From Pseudomonadota bacterium (GTDB lineage: Bacteria; Pseudomonadota; Gammaproteobacteria; Burkholderiales; Burkholderiaceae): a stretch of 56,290 bases of DNA. The notes below the pieces were generated by a model that did no database searches, was not told the origin of the DNA, and was given only the letters and a program-made list of their open reading frames with translations. The translations under genes and the position numbers were made by a program. Shown here one piece after another: positions 45,668-54,483 of the stretch. Every line of letters starts with the position of its first letter. Positions within the stretch are counted from its first letter, which is position 1. The stretch is from assembly GCA_021783435.1 (NCBI GenBank), contig JAJXUC010000009.1, forward strand, positions 1 through 56,290, in the 5' to 3' direction.

Positions 45668-46807
45668 ATGCAAGCAGCGCCAGTCGATCTGAGCGATCGA
45701 CGGTTGAAACAGATTGATCGTGCTCGCCAGTTGGTCATTGCCGAGGGGCACGGCTTGCCGGCGCCGGGCCTGGGGCCGCAGCGCGGCTGGATCGAAAGAT
45801 CGTGGCGACGCTGTCTCGAGGGGGGGCGCAGGCCGGAGCAGCGGCTTGAATTCGACAGCGTTTCCGCGTCGAGCATCCGTGCCAACGCGGAGTGCCATCA
45901 CACACTCCTGCAAACGGCGCGACCTGTGCTGGCCGCGCTCTCGCGAGCGATTGCGCGCACCCGCTACTTTGCCATCCTGACCGACGCCGAGGGTGTCGTC
46001 CTCGACGTCGCCCTCGGCGCCGGCCACGACGATCGCCGCATCCGTGCCATCGCGCGCGTGGGCGTCAACCTGTCCGAGCCCAGCATCGGCACCAGTGCCA
46101 TCAGTGCCGCGCTCACCGAACTGCACCCGGTCTGGTTGCATCGGGGTGAGCATTTCTTTGCCGATACCAATGTCTACAGCTGCGCCGGGGCTCCGGTGTT
46201 CGGCCCGGATGGTCGCTGCCTGGGCATGATCGACCTCACCGGCGTCCTGGCCGATGAACGGCCCGAGCTGATGCATCTGGCGGCGCAGGCCGCGCGGTGC
46301 GTCGAAAACGCGCTCACGCGGCAACGACCGCATGCTCTTTGCGTGCGTCTGAGCTGGCCGGGCCAAGCTCAGGGCGGAGATCAAGAGGGACTGATTTGCC
46401 TGGACAACGACGGATGGATCGTGGGCGCGAACCAGGCCGCGCGCCAGATGATCCCCGACCTGTCCGGGCTGTCTGCGGAGGCCCTGCATGCGAACGCGCT
46501 GTTTGCCGTGTCCCACGCCGTGCTGTTCGAGCGCGCGCGGCTGCGCGAACTGTCGGAAACGGGCCCGCTCGAGGTGCCGCTCTGGTCCGGCCTGTGTGCC
46601 CAGGTCCTGCCGGAGACGAATGTCTGGGGTGCCAAGCGGAGCGCCCCTGTCGCAAGCCTCAACCCGCTCTCCTTGCGGCAGTACGAGGCAGCCCTCGTGC
46701 GCCACGCCTTGCGGGATGCCCAGGGCAACGTGATGCAGGCAGCCCGTGCCTTGGGCATCAGTCGGGCGACCCTGTACCGCAAACTGGGTCACAAGCCCTC
46801 GCCCTGA
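45668..46807 (+). CDS. AcoR-like transcriptional regulator (GAF + Fis-type HTH) without AAA+ domain
   Basis: 379-aa regulator. The N-terminal part (IERSWRRCLEGGRRPEQRLEF) and GAF-like domain (ARTRYFAILTDAEGVVLDV, VGVNLSEPSIGTSAISAAL) match the sensory half of AcoR-type activators. The C-terminus is an HTH_8/Fis helix-turn-helix (AQGNVMQAARALGISRATLYRKLG). The central sigma-54-interacting AAA+ domain (GAFTGA, Walker motifs) is absent; a PAS-like stretch takes its place, so it should act with another sigma factor. AAGGAGGGAAGC precedes the ATG at 45668. Divergent from coxS, hence the probable regulator of the cox operon. Confidence 0.85.
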   Translation: MQAAPVDLSDRRLKQIDRARQLVIAEGHGLPAPGLGPQRGWIERSWRRCLEGGRRPEQRLEFDSVSASSIRANAECHHTLLQTARPVLAALSRAIARTRYFAILTDAEGVVLDVALGAGHDDRRIRAIARVGVNLSEPSIGTSAISAALTELHPVWLHRGEHFFADTNVYSCAGAPVFGPDGRCLGMIDLTGVLADERPELMHLAAQAARCVENALTRQRPHALCVRLSWPGQAQGGDQEGLICLDNDGWIVGANQAARQMIPDLSGLSAEALHANALFAVSHAVLFERARLRELSETGPLEVPLWSGLCAQVLPETNVWGAKRSAPVASLNPLSLRQYEAALVRHALRDAQGNVMQAARALGISRATLYRKLGHKPSP

Positions 46808-46875
46808 GTTCAGCCCGTGATGCGCTGCCGAGCTCCGGCTGCCATCCGCGCTCGCCCTGTGTCGGCGGGGGTCGG

Positions 46876-47715
46876 TCAGTTCAACAGGACGCGTCGAGCC
46901 ACCGCTGCGAGCGGGCGTTCGGCCCAGCGCTGCATGCGCCCGCCCAGCAGCAAGGGTTTGAGCGCCATGCGCACGGCCAGGTCAATCGGGTATTGCGCGC
47001 TCATCCGTGCGTACACCTGTTGGCTCACGGTGTTGAACGAAGGCGGCTTTTCGCGGCCGCGGAAATACCAGGCCGCGGCATGCCGCAGGGCGATGTCGGC
47101 GTCGCTCTGGCGCAGTTCGGCGACGCGTCGCCACAGCGCCGCCATGACCTTCGGGCGACCCAGGGCCTCGCGTTCGCGGTATTTGAGAAAGTAGCGGTAG
47201 AAATGTTTGTAGTGCTGCACCTCGTCGTTGCGGATATGCCAGGTCAACTCGCGCAGCACCGGCTCGTCGCACACGGTGTTGAGCGCCTGGTAGTAGGTGG
47301 TGGTACCCATTTCCACGATGCAGCGCGCCACCATTTCCTGGCCCCGCGTGGGTTCGAGTTGCTCCTGCGTGCAGAGCTTGGCGTATTCGCTGAAGAAGTC
47401 GGCGTAGGCGCCGTCCCAATCGAACTCCGGCCAGACTCGCTGGATGTAAGTCTTCAAGGCGCGGCCGTGCTGCAATTCTTCCGGCTCCCAGTGCTCGACC
47501 AGCCAGGTGCCGACCTCGGCGTCGTCGGCAAAATAGTCGACCAGGTTGCGGGTGTAGGTGTCGGTGCCGCTCTCAATGAATGAAGCGCTGCACACCAGCA
47601 GGAACAGGTCGTCGCGTTGGCGCAGGCGGGCGCAGTCGATGGGCGCAAAGTCCAGATCTTCAAGGCGCCAGCGCAAATCCGGGCGATGTGACGCTTCAGG
47701 CGATACGTTGTGCAT
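46876..47715 (-). CDS. Ferritin-like diiron protein
   Basis: 279-aa protein with a four-helix ferritin-like core. Two ExxH-type iron-binding motifs are visible: EHWEPEELQHGRAL near residues 75-88 and RNDEVQHYKHFYRYF near 165-180, with further Glu in FIESGTD and IVEMGTT, the pattern of acyl-ACP desaturase or related diiron oxidases. The exact substrate is unknown. An inverted repeat TGGGA-N9-TCCCA at 47741-47759, just upstream of the start, may be an operator. It is convergent with the cox regulator and divergent from the OmpA lipoprotein. Confidence 0.75.
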   Translation of the reverse strand: MHNVSPEASHRPDLRWRLEDLDFAPIDCARLRQRDDLFLLVCSASFIESGTDTYTRNLVDYFADDAEVGTWLVEHWEPEELQHGRALKTYIQRVWPEFDWDGAYADFFSEYAKLCTQEQLEPTRGQEMVARCIVEMGTTTYYQALNTVCDEPVLRELTWHIRNDEVQHYKHFYRYFLKYREREALGRPKVMAALWRRVAELRQSDADIALRHAAAWYFRGREKPPSFNTVSQQVYARMSAQYPIDLAVRMALKPLLLGGRMQRWAERPLAAVARRVLLN

Positions 47716-47888
47716 GGTCGATCTCCCAAGTGGTTGGGGATGGGATACTGCTTGTCCCACTTTAGTTCGGGTTTTCCTGGGTGTCTCCAGGCGTTGGCGG
47801 CTCCGGTGCCTGTCGGGAAGCTGCCCGGTAACAGTCGGTAAACTAAGCCAGGGAGCTCGATGTCCGACCCCGCTTGAGGAGAATCAAA

Positions 47889-48551
47889 ATGCTGCAAAAA
47901 AGCCTTGTCATCGCCGTGGCCGGCGCCCTGGTTTTAGGGGGCTGTGCCAATATGAATCAATCCCAGAAAAGCACGGCACAGGGGGCCGGGATCGGCGCCC
48001 TGGCGGGCGCCGCCATCGGTGCGCTGACGGCAGGCGGAAACACCGGCCGCAGCGCCGCAACGGGCGCTGCGGCCGGCGCCGCGGTCGGCGCCCTGGGCGG
48101 CTACCTGTGGAACCAGCATCTGGAAAAGCAAAAGCAGCAGATGGAACAGGCCACCGCCGGCACCGGCGTGCAGGTGACGCAAACGCCCGATAACCGCCTG
48201 AAGATCAACGTCCCGGCGGATGCCGGCTTTGCCACCGGCAGCGCCCAGATCAACAGCCACCTGTACCCCGCGCTCACACAACTCGCCACCGGGCTGATGC
48301 AGAACCCGACCGAATCGGTGCAGATTCTGGGCTACACCGACAGCACGGGGACTGACGCGATCAATTACCCCCTGTCGGACAACCGCGCCTTGAGCGTGAA
48401 GAACTACCTGGTGTCGCGCGGCGTGCAGCCCCAGCGCATCGCCACCCAGGGCATGGGACCGCAAAACCCGGTCGCCAGCAACGCCACCGCGCAGGGCAGG
48501 GCGATGAACCGGCGCGTGGAAATTTACGTCGCCTACCCGTCACAACCCTGA
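47889..48551 (+). CDS. OmpA-family lipoprotein with glycine zipper
   Basis: 220-aa outer-membrane-associated protein. The signal peptide ends in the lipobox LGGC (Cys about residue 19). A glycine-zipper segment (GIGALAGAAIGALTAGGNTGRSAATGAAAGAAVGALGG) follows, and the C-terminal OmpA domain (about 105-215, with IQILGYTDSTGT-like and NRALSVKNYLVSRGVQPQRI) binds peptidoglycan. It resembles YiaD. GAGGAGAATC precedes the ATG. Role: envelope attachment. Confidence 0.9.
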   Translation: MLQKSLVIAVAGALVLGGCANMNQSQKSTAQGAGIGALAGAAIGALTAGGNTGRSAATGAAAGAAVGALGGYLWNQHLEKQKQQMEQATAGTGVQVTQTPDNRLKINVPADAGFATGSAQINSHLYPALTQLATGLMQNPTESVQILGYTDSTGTDAINYPLSDNRALSVKNYLVSRGVQPQRIATQGMGPQNPVASNATAQGRAMNRRVEIYVAYPSQP

Positions 48552-48627
48552 GCGGGAGCGAGCCCTGGAGACATAGCCGCGCCGCAGGCCCCGCCTGGCC
48601 GCTGCGCGACGGTCGCGGGGCTTGCCG

Positions 48628-49467
48628 TCAGCCGGCTGGCGAAGACGCACCGGGCTGCATCTTCGCCAGCAAGGCCTGGCGGATGGCGCGAAGCTTGGCT
48701 TTCACGTCGGCTTCGCCGGCGGGGCCCAGCCGCATCATGATTTTCTGTCCGGCCGAGGCTGACTCCAGACGCGGATCGGCGTACTGATACAGCACTTTCG
48801 GCTGCGCCAGCAACACCGGTGGTTTGGGTTCGGGCGCAGCCAGCAGGTTGTCGATGACCACGAGCAGCCGGCTGTTGAAGTCGCCATGGGGATAGCCCAG
48901 TTCGGTGTAGGCCTGCTGGAACAGCGGGTAGAACTCCAGGTAGACCTCCACCAGCGCTTGCGGCCCGACCTGTTGCAGAACCTGCAGATAGGGCGCATAG
49001 CGTTGCGCGTTGTCGGGGCTGATGGCCAGGTCCGCGCCCGTGCCGCTGGTGCGGAGAGCCCCAGGCACCGGACTGACCGGCCAAGCTTTCACCGGCGCCT
49101 GCCGACGCGGCAGGTTGTCGATGGTGGCGACGATGTGCAGGATGAGTCGGTGCGGGATCAGCCATTGTGCAAAGGCCTTGTGACCGATCAGGCCGGCGAG
49201 CGCCTGGCCGAAGGCGCCATCGCTCTGGTCGAGCCGGGGCAAGTTGGCCGCGCTGCGTTGTGGCAACACCAGTTGCGGTGCCGACGCCGGCGATGATGCC
49301 GGCACTGAGGCCGGCCCGGCGACTGGCTGGCTCTGCTCCGCTGTGACCGCAGCGCTGGCGCTTGGGTGCAACGCCGCCGGCTGATGACTGCGCTGCCAGT
49401 TGACATAGCCGATGGCAGCCACCAGGGCCGCGAGCACGACAGCGACGATGAGCATGGGGTTTTTCAT
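48628..49467 (-). CDS. DUF3014 domain protein
   Basis: 279-aa protein with an N-terminal membrane helix (about 5-22), an Ala/Pro/Ser-rich periplasmic spacer to about residue 65, and a C-terminal DUF3014 domain (GLIGHKAFAQWLIPHRLILHIVATIDNLP, YPLFQQAYTELGYPHGDFNSRLLVVIDNLL). Function of DUF3014 is unknown; the layout suggests a periplasmic protein tethered to the inner membrane. It is convergent with the OmpA lipoprotein. Confidence 0.82.
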   Translation of the reverse strand: MKNPMLIVAVVLAALVAAIGYVNWQRSHQPAALHPSASAAVTAEQSQPVAGPASVPASSPASAPQLVLPQRSAANLPRLDQSDGAFGQALAGLIGHKAFAQWLIPHRLILHIVATIDNLPRRQAPVKAWPVSPVPGALRTSGTGADLAISPDNAQRYAPYLQVLQQVGPQALVEVYLEFYPLFQQAYTELGYPHGDFNSRLLVVIDNLLAAPEPKPPVLLAQPKVLYQYADPRLESASAGQKIMMRLGPAGEADVKAKLRAIRQALLAKMQPGASSPAG

Positions 49468-49600
49468 GGTCTTTCTTCCATGGAGGTGCCATCGACTTCG
49501 ATGCGCATGACCGATAAGGCGCGGGTGATGCGTTGCAATACCTGCCGCAGGTATACCCCAGCTTGGCCTGCTTCACAAGCGCAGTCCGGGCATGTGCCGA

Positions 49601-49618
49601 CTGTCAAATCTCTGACAC
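49601..49618 (+). promoter_or_regulatory. Pho-box-like site upstream of phoX
   Basis: CTGTCAAATCTCTGACAC is close to the PhoB consensus of two 7-bp direct repeats CTGTCAT 11 bp apart, with one mismatch in each repeat. It lies 118 bp before the phoX start, a plausible activator position, and predicts induction by phosphate starvation. Confidence 0.6.
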
Positions 49619-49654
49619 GTCAGCCATGTAACTTCTTGTGAGCCATGTCAGTGA

Positions 49655-49668
49655 ACGTGACGTCACGT
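49655..49668. promoter_or_regulatory. Perfect 14-bp palindrome upstream of phoX
   Basis: ACGTGAC-GTCACGT is fully self-complementary and lies between the Pho-box-like site and the start codon. It could be an operator for a second regulator; no specific protein is recognised. Confidence 0.35.
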
Positions 49669-49735
49669 CACTGGCAGGCGAGACCGCCCAGGCGGCTTCG
49701 TTCCCATCCGCTCACCTCGACCGAAGGACCATGCC

Positions 49736-51721
49736 ATGACCCCAATCCCCACCTTGTCGCGCCGGCAAGCACTCAAGCTGTTCACCGGCGCTCCCCTGTT
49801 GCCGCTGGCCGGCGGCCTCGGCGCAACCTCATTCTTGACCGCCTGCGGCGGCAGTTCCGGCACCGCGGCGGCCACACCGCAACCTGGCCCGGCCCAGGCC
49901 GCCACGCCCACTGCGGCCAGTTTCAGCGCCATGGCCGCCCCTGCCCTGGCCGATGCCGCCGCGATGGCCACCACCAGCGTGGCCTCCAGCCTTCGAGTGG
50001 CCTACAGCAATGGCAGCACACAAACCTACAAGCTTGGCTACCAGCCGATGTTCATCACGGGGGACCAGGTGCCGAATCTGCTTGGCGGCACCGTCCTCGC
50101 CGGGGGTTATGTCGACATCAACGGCAACCCCATCATCGACAAATCCGTCAGCGGGCAGGAGCGCCCGTTCTATTCCGACTGTCCCGATGGGATGAGCCTG
50201 CTGCAGACGGTTGCCGGCGCCGACAAGGCCAGGCTCGGCGTCAAGGGCCATGTGGTATTTGCCGTCGTGCAGTTCGAGTACACCACGCGCGACCAGGCGC
50301 AAGCCAGCCAGTACGGCCGCCTGCCCTCGCCGATCGCCGTGCTCACGCTCGACCAGGACCCCACCACCGGTCAGCTCACCCTGGCCCGGTACTTCAACGT
50401 GCCGACCAAGCCGGCGTATGGCCTGTGGATCACCTGCGGCGCCAGCCTGTCGCCGTGGAACACCCACCTCAGCAGCGAGGAATATGAGCCCGACGCCTTC
50501 GCCATCGCCAACAACAGCCAGTTCAAGGCGTTCATCACCAATCTCCACGGCGACGCCAACGCCGTGAACGACCCGGTCAAGGCCAACCCTTACCTCTACG
50601 GCCACCTGCCCGAGGTCAAGGTCAACCCCGACGGCACCGGCAGCGTGGTCAAGCATTTCTGTCTGGGCCGCATTTCGCACGAACTGGTGCACGTCTGCCC
50701 GGATCAGCGCACCGTGCTGATGGGCGACGACGCGACCAACGGCGGGGCCTTCATGTTCGTCGCCGATCAGCCGGCCGATCTGTCCTCGGGCACGCTGTAC
50801 GTGGCCAAGGCGACGCAGACCTTGGGCAGCGGGCCTGGCGCATTCAGCCTCCATTGGATCAAGCTGGGCAATGCCACCAGCGGCGAAATCGAGCAGTTGG
50901 CCAAGACTCTCAAGCCTGCCGACATCATGGACGTGGCCACGACCAATCCCAATGATCCGAGCTTCACCAAGATCCGTTTGTCCGGCAAGGACAACTGGGT
51001 GAGGCTCAAGCCCGGCATGGACAAAGCGGCAGCCTTTCTCGAGACGCACCGCTACGCGGCGCTGGCGGGCGGATCGATGAGCTTTACCAAATGGGAAGGC
51101 ACGACGGTCAATGCCAAGGACAAGGTCGCCTACATCGCGATGAGCTACATCCAGTCCTCGATGATCGATGGCACCACCGACATCAAGGTCCAGGGCCCGC
51201 GTGCAGGCGCCACGTATGCGATGAACCTGAAGGCGGGGCAGAAGGACGCGAGCGCCATGGCGATTGCCAGCGACTGGGTGCCGGTGGACATGGCGCCGCC
51301 CGCCGCCCTGGTGGGTGAAGATCTGGCCGTACCCGACGCGCTGGGCAACCTGGCCAACGCCGACAAGGTCGCCAACCCCGACAATCTCAAGTTCTCGGAA
51401 AAGCTGCGCACCTTGTTCATCGGTGAAGACAGTGGCATGCACGTCAACAATTTTCTGTGGGCCTACAACGTCGACACCAGGCAACTCAGCCGCATTCTGT
51501 CGTGCCCGGCTGGAGCCGAGTCAACCGGCTTGCAGGGTGTGGACGACATCAACGGCTGGACCTACATCCTGAGCAATTTCCAGCATCCGGCCGACTGGGA
51601 AACGCCGTTGCACGACAAGATCAAGTCCACGCTCGACCCGCTGATCAGGGCCAACTACAAAGACCGCTGCGGTGCGGCGGTCGGCTACATCACCGGGCTG
51701 CCGCAAACAGCCCAAACTTGA
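49736..51721 (+). CDS. phoX: PhoX-family alkaline phosphatase (DUF839)
   Basis: 661-aa exported phosphatase. The N-terminus has a twin-arginine motif (LSRRQALKLFTG) and a lipobox-like LTAC at Cys37, so it is likely Tat-exported and possibly lipid-anchored. The body is the PhoX/DUF839 beta-propeller with WITCGASLSPWNTHLSSEEYEPDAF, GRISHELVHVCPDQRTVLMGDD and FIGEDSGMHVNNFLWAYN, which carry the Fe/Ca ligands. PhoX hydrolyses phosphate esters in the periplasm using Fe3+ and Ca2+. A Pho-box-like site upstream fits phosphate regulation. Confidence 0.9.
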   Translation: MTPIPTLSRRQALKLFTGAPLLPLAGGLGATSFLTACGGSSGTAAATPQPGPAQAATPTAASFSAMAAPALADAAAMATTSVASSLRVAYSNGSTQTYKLGYQPMFITGDQVPNLLGGTVLAGGYVDINGNPIIDKSVSGQERPFYSDCPDGMSLLQTVAGADKARLGVKGHVVFAVVQFEYTTRDQAQASQYGRLPSPIAVLTLDQDPTTGQLTLARYFNVPTKPAYGLWITCGASLSPWNTHLSSEEYEPDAFAIANNSQFKAFITNLHGDANAVNDPVKANPYLYGHLPEVKVNPDGTGSVVKHFCLGRISHELVHVCPDQRTVLMGDDATNGGAFMFVADQPADLSSGTLYVAKATQTLGSGPGAFSLHWIKLGNATSGEIEQLAKTLKPADIMDVATTNPNDPSFTKIRLSGKDNWVRLKPGMDKAAAFLETHRYAALAGGSMSFTKWEGTTVNAKDKVAYIAMSYIQSSMIDGTTDIKVQGPRAGATYAMNLKAGQKDASAMAIASDWVPVDMAPPAALVGEDLAVPDALGNLANADKVANPDNLKFSEKLRTLFIGEDSGMHVNNFLWAYNVDTRQLSRILSCPAGAESTGLQGVDDINGWTYILSNFQHPADWETPLHDKIKSTLDPLIRANYKDRCGAAVGYITGLPQTAQT

Positions 51722-52151
51722 AGCGCCGCCGGCCGGCCGGTGCGTTGTGCAGCCGGCATGGCGGCGGCTTGGCTCGCCCAGGGTCGGCTCGCAACCCTAC
51801 CCCGGTGGGTGTCAGGGCGATGGGGGCGGCCCTGCGTTTCCCCGAAGCGCCGGCCTGACCATGATGCCGGGCTGACCGCGGGCCGTCATGGCGGTTTGCG
51901 CGCCTTGGGCGAAAAAAGCGGATTCAGGCATGGCCATCGACCTTCGCGGCCGGCCATGATTCCGAGTGATCTGCAAGGTGATGATGTCGCCCCGTCGCGA
52001 AGCCTTGCGTAACGGTATGAATCGACACGGGAATCGCAATGCGGCGAACGGGTTCTTGAGCCGGATGCGGCGGCGGCTTGCACCGGCCGGATACGCCGGT
52101 TTAGGCTTCGCCATGGCGGCCGAAGAGTCGTCCAATTCCCGGAGGTCTGTG
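51722..52151. other. Region between phoX and the 98-aa gene, no gene supported
   Basis: 430 bp. GC-rich inverted repeats just after the phoX stop (GCCGCC near 51725 facing GGCGGC near 51762) may form a 3' hairpin without a T-run. A second short dyad ACCGGC-N7-GCCGGT lies at 52082-52100. Nothing else is convincing. Confidence 0.4.
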
Positions 52152-52448
52152 ATGTTCGACGCGCATGAATCGGCAGGGCTGTGGTCGCTGGGATTACGCA
52201 TCGAGAGCGCCGCGGATGCGCGCCTGGCTGCCTGGCTGCGAACACGGCTTGGAGCGCAGCCACTGCGCGAAGCGGCACTGGCTCTGACGAGCCGCAAGCA
52301 GCCGAGGCCGCTCAAGGTCGCGCGGGCGCTTGGGCTGACGCTGCCGCCCGAGTTCGTGCCGAGTGACGCCATGCCCACATTGCAGGATCTGCGCCGCCGC
52401 GACCAGGCTCGCCGCCAGGGCTGGCCACAGCCCTTCGACGGGCGGTAG
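52152..52448 (+). CDS. Hypothetical protein, 98 aa
   Basis: Small, probably helical, basic protein (MFDAHESAGLWSLGLRIESA... ending QARRQGWPQPFDGR) with no membrane segment or known motif. GGAGG is placed 7 nt before the ATG at 52152, a strong reason for this start; in-frame ATGs upstream lack one. It is convergent with the small membrane peptide gene at 52482. Confidence 0.6.
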   Translation: MFDAHESAGLWSLGLRIESAADARLAAWLRTRLGAQPLREAALALTSRKQPRPLKVARALGLTLPPEFVPSDAMPTLQDLRRRDQARRQGWPQPFDGR

Positions 52449-52481
52449 ATCCGCCGCCGCAATCGCACCACGAGCGCGCCG

Positions 52482-52643
52482 TCACGCCGCTTGCCAGAAC
52501 GCCGCGGCGAAGAGCGCCGCCACCAACACCCAGCCGCTGGCAGAAGGCATCCATGGCGCAACGATCCATGCCAGCGCCACGGCCAGCATGACCGAGGCGA
52601 CATTGCGGGCGTCGCCAAAAATGAGCTGGAAGATTTTTCTCAT
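52482..52643 (-). CDS. 53-aa membrane peptide, last gene of the ABC/COG4280 operon
   Basis: MRKIFQLIFGDARNV then two short hydrophobic segments (about 17-30 and 36-50), so probably two membrane passes. Its ATG overlaps the stop of the COG4280-like gene in an ATGA, a sign of coupled translation. No family recognised. Because of the coupling it likely assists the neighbouring membrane protein. Confidence 0.7.
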   Translation of the reverse strand: MRKIFQLIFGDARNVASVMLAVALAWIVAPWMPSASGWVLVAALFAAAFWQAA

Positions 52644-53383
52644 GGACGCGCTCCCTGCGTGGCGAGTTGCGGCACGCGCAACTTGAAGCCGGACAGCCGC
52701 CCGGCCACCGCGTAAACCGTGAACAGCAACAGGAGCGTGGCATCGCCCAAGGGCCAGACCTTGGCTTCGTCGAGCAGGCCGCCCAGGCTCCAGAAGGTGC
52801 CGAAGGCGAGCAGGGCGCAGGCGACGGTGAACTTGAGAGTGTTCTCCGGCACTTGGGTCAGCGGCTTGCGCAGCACCAGACCCACAGCGATGACCGCCAG
52901 CAGCGCGGCCATGGCGCTGCCAGCGGCCTGGCGGTAGCTGATGGAGCGGCCCAGGGCCACGACCAGAAGCCAGACCTCCAGGCCTTCGAGCAGCACGCCT
53001 TTGAAGGCCACCGCCCAGGCGACGCGAGCCTCGGCATGGTCGATCTTTTCGCGCGTTTCGGCGAACTCTTTCGCTTCGTCGTGCAGCGTGGTGCGGCCGG
53101 CGTAGCGGCGGATGGCCTTCACGTACCAGCGCAGGCCGAACAGCAGCAGGAACAGGCCGATGGCGGCGCGGATGATGTTGATGTCGGCCTGCACCACGTC
53201 CAGCCCCGCGCCGGTCACGGCAATGAGCGCTGCGACCACGGCCAAGGCCGCAGCGGCGGCTCCGGCGGCGCGTGCCCAGCCGATGGACAGCGCCACCGCC
53301 AGCACGATGGTGAAGGCCTCCACCCACTCGACGGCGCAGGCCAGGAAGACGGCGGTCATCCCGCCCCATTGGGTTGTATTCAT
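52640..53383 (-). CDS. COG4280-like multi-pass membrane protein
   Basis: 247-aa membrane protein with about seven helices. Two acidic motifs occur in equivalent places of two halves: E19-WV-E22-AFTIVLAV in the first and E133-GL-E136-VWLLVVAL in the second. The second resembles the REGLE motif of FTR1 iron permeases, so metal transport is conceivable, but overall similarity to FTR1 is low and the family is uncharacterised. Its ATG overlaps the stop of the ABC ATPase gene (ATGA), and its own stop overlaps the 53-aa gene. The start at 53383 was chosen for this overlap and the first helix that follows. Confidence 0.78.
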   Translation of the reverse strand: MNTTQWGGMTAVFLACAVEWVEAFTIVLAVALSIGWARAAGAAAAALAVVAALIAVTGAGLDVVQADINIIRAAIGLFLLLFGLRWYVKAIRRYAGRTTLHDEAKEFAETREKIDHAEARVAWAVAFKGVLLEGLEVWLLVVALGRSISYRQAAGSAMAALLAVIAVGLVLRKPLTQVPENTLKFTVACALLAFGTFWSLGGLLDEAKVWPLGDATLLLLFTVYAVAGRLSGFKLRVPQLATQGARP

Positions 53384-54480
53384 CCAGCCAGTTCCTCGGT
53401 TGTCGTCGTCGCGGGGTAAAGCAAAGCCTGCGCGGCGGCGATGCGCAGGGTGATGGTGCTGCCCGCCGCGGAGTGCAGAGCGCCGGGCAGCGCGTCCGGC
53501 AAGGACAGGCGCAGCGGCACGCCAGACAGGTCGATGCGCAGTTCGGCGTGTTCGCCCACGGCGAGGTGGCCGAGCACGCGCGCCTGCGCTGACCAGCATG
53601 GTGTGTCGACGTTCAAGTGGGCGTGTGGCAGATGCAGCGCCGAGGCGCGCAGGTAGAGGGTGTATTCGCCCTCGGGCTGCTCCGTCTGAATGGGGCTTGC
53701 GGCCACCACGCCCCAGGGGGCATGCAGCCGGCCTGCGCGCAGCGTCACCGGCCAGGCTCCAAGCGCGCCGGTGAAGCGCGCCACAAACGCCGTGGCGGGC
53801 TGGCGCAGCAGGTCGCGCGGGGCGCTCAGTTGCAGCAGGCGGCCTTGCGCCATCACGCCCACGCGATCCGCCAGGGCCAGCGCCTCGCGGTGGTCGTGGG
53901 TGATGTAGAGGGCGCTGATGCCATGCTCGCGCACCACGCGGCCAATCAGGTCGCGCAGCTCCTCACGCAAGCCCGCGTCGAGGTTGGAGAGTGGCTCGTC
54001 GCACAGCAAGAGCCGTGGTCGCACCGCCAGCGCACGCGCCAGCGCCACGCGCTGCTGCTGCCCGCCCGACAGGGCATGCGGATGGCGGTCAGTCAGGTCG
54101 GCCAGGCCCACGTCGGCCAGCATGGCAAGGGCGCGTGCGCGCGATGGCTCGCGCCCCAGACGGTGCAAAGGCAGCGCGACGTTGTCGAGTGCGCTCAAGT
54201 GGGGCCACAGCGCGTAATCCTGAAACACCATGCCCAGTTGCCGCTGTTCCGGCGGCAGGAAGGAGCCGTCCGCCGCGTCCACCACGGCGTCGCCCAGGCG
54301 CATGCTGCCGCCGTCGAGCCGCTCCAGCCCGGCGACCAGGCGCAGCAGCGTGGTCTTGCCCGACCCGGAAGGGCCGAGCAGGCAGAGGATTTCGCCTTCC
54401 TGCAATTGCAGGCTGACGTCGTGCAGCGCGATGGCCGCGCCGAAGCGCTTGCGCGCGGAGTCGATGTGCAGCAGCGTCAT
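53380..54480 (-). CDS. Iron(III)-type ABC transporter ATP-binding protein (FbpC/PotA-like)
   Basis: 366-aa ABC ATPase. Walker A GPSGSGKTT, signature LSGGQQQRVALARALA and Walker B LLLCDEPLSNLD are present, with the Q-loop MVFQDYALWPH. A C-terminal TOBE_2 domain (about 275-350) marks the spermidine/ferric-iron/sulfate class. It begins 3 bp after the permease and overlaps the COG4280-like gene by 4 bp. The solute could be Fe3+ or another small ligand. Confidence 0.9.
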   Translation of the reverse strand: MTLLHIDSARKRFGAAIALHDVSLQLQEGEILCLLGPSGSGKTTLLRLVAGLERLDGGSMRLGDAVVDAADGSFLPPEQRQLGMVFQDYALWPHLSALDNVALPLHRLGREPSRARALAMLADVGLADLTDRHPHALSGGQQQRVALARALAVRPRLLLCDEPLSNLDAGLREELRDLIGRVVREHGISALYITHDHREALALADRVGVMAQGRLLQLSAPRDLLRQPATAFVARFTGALGAWPVTLRAGRLHAPWGVVAASPIQTEQPEGEYTLYLRASALHLPHAHLNVDTPCWSAQARVLGHLAVGEHAELRIDLSGVPLRLSLPDALPGALHSAAGSTITLRIAAAQALLYPATTTTEELAG

Positions 54481-54483
54481 GGT

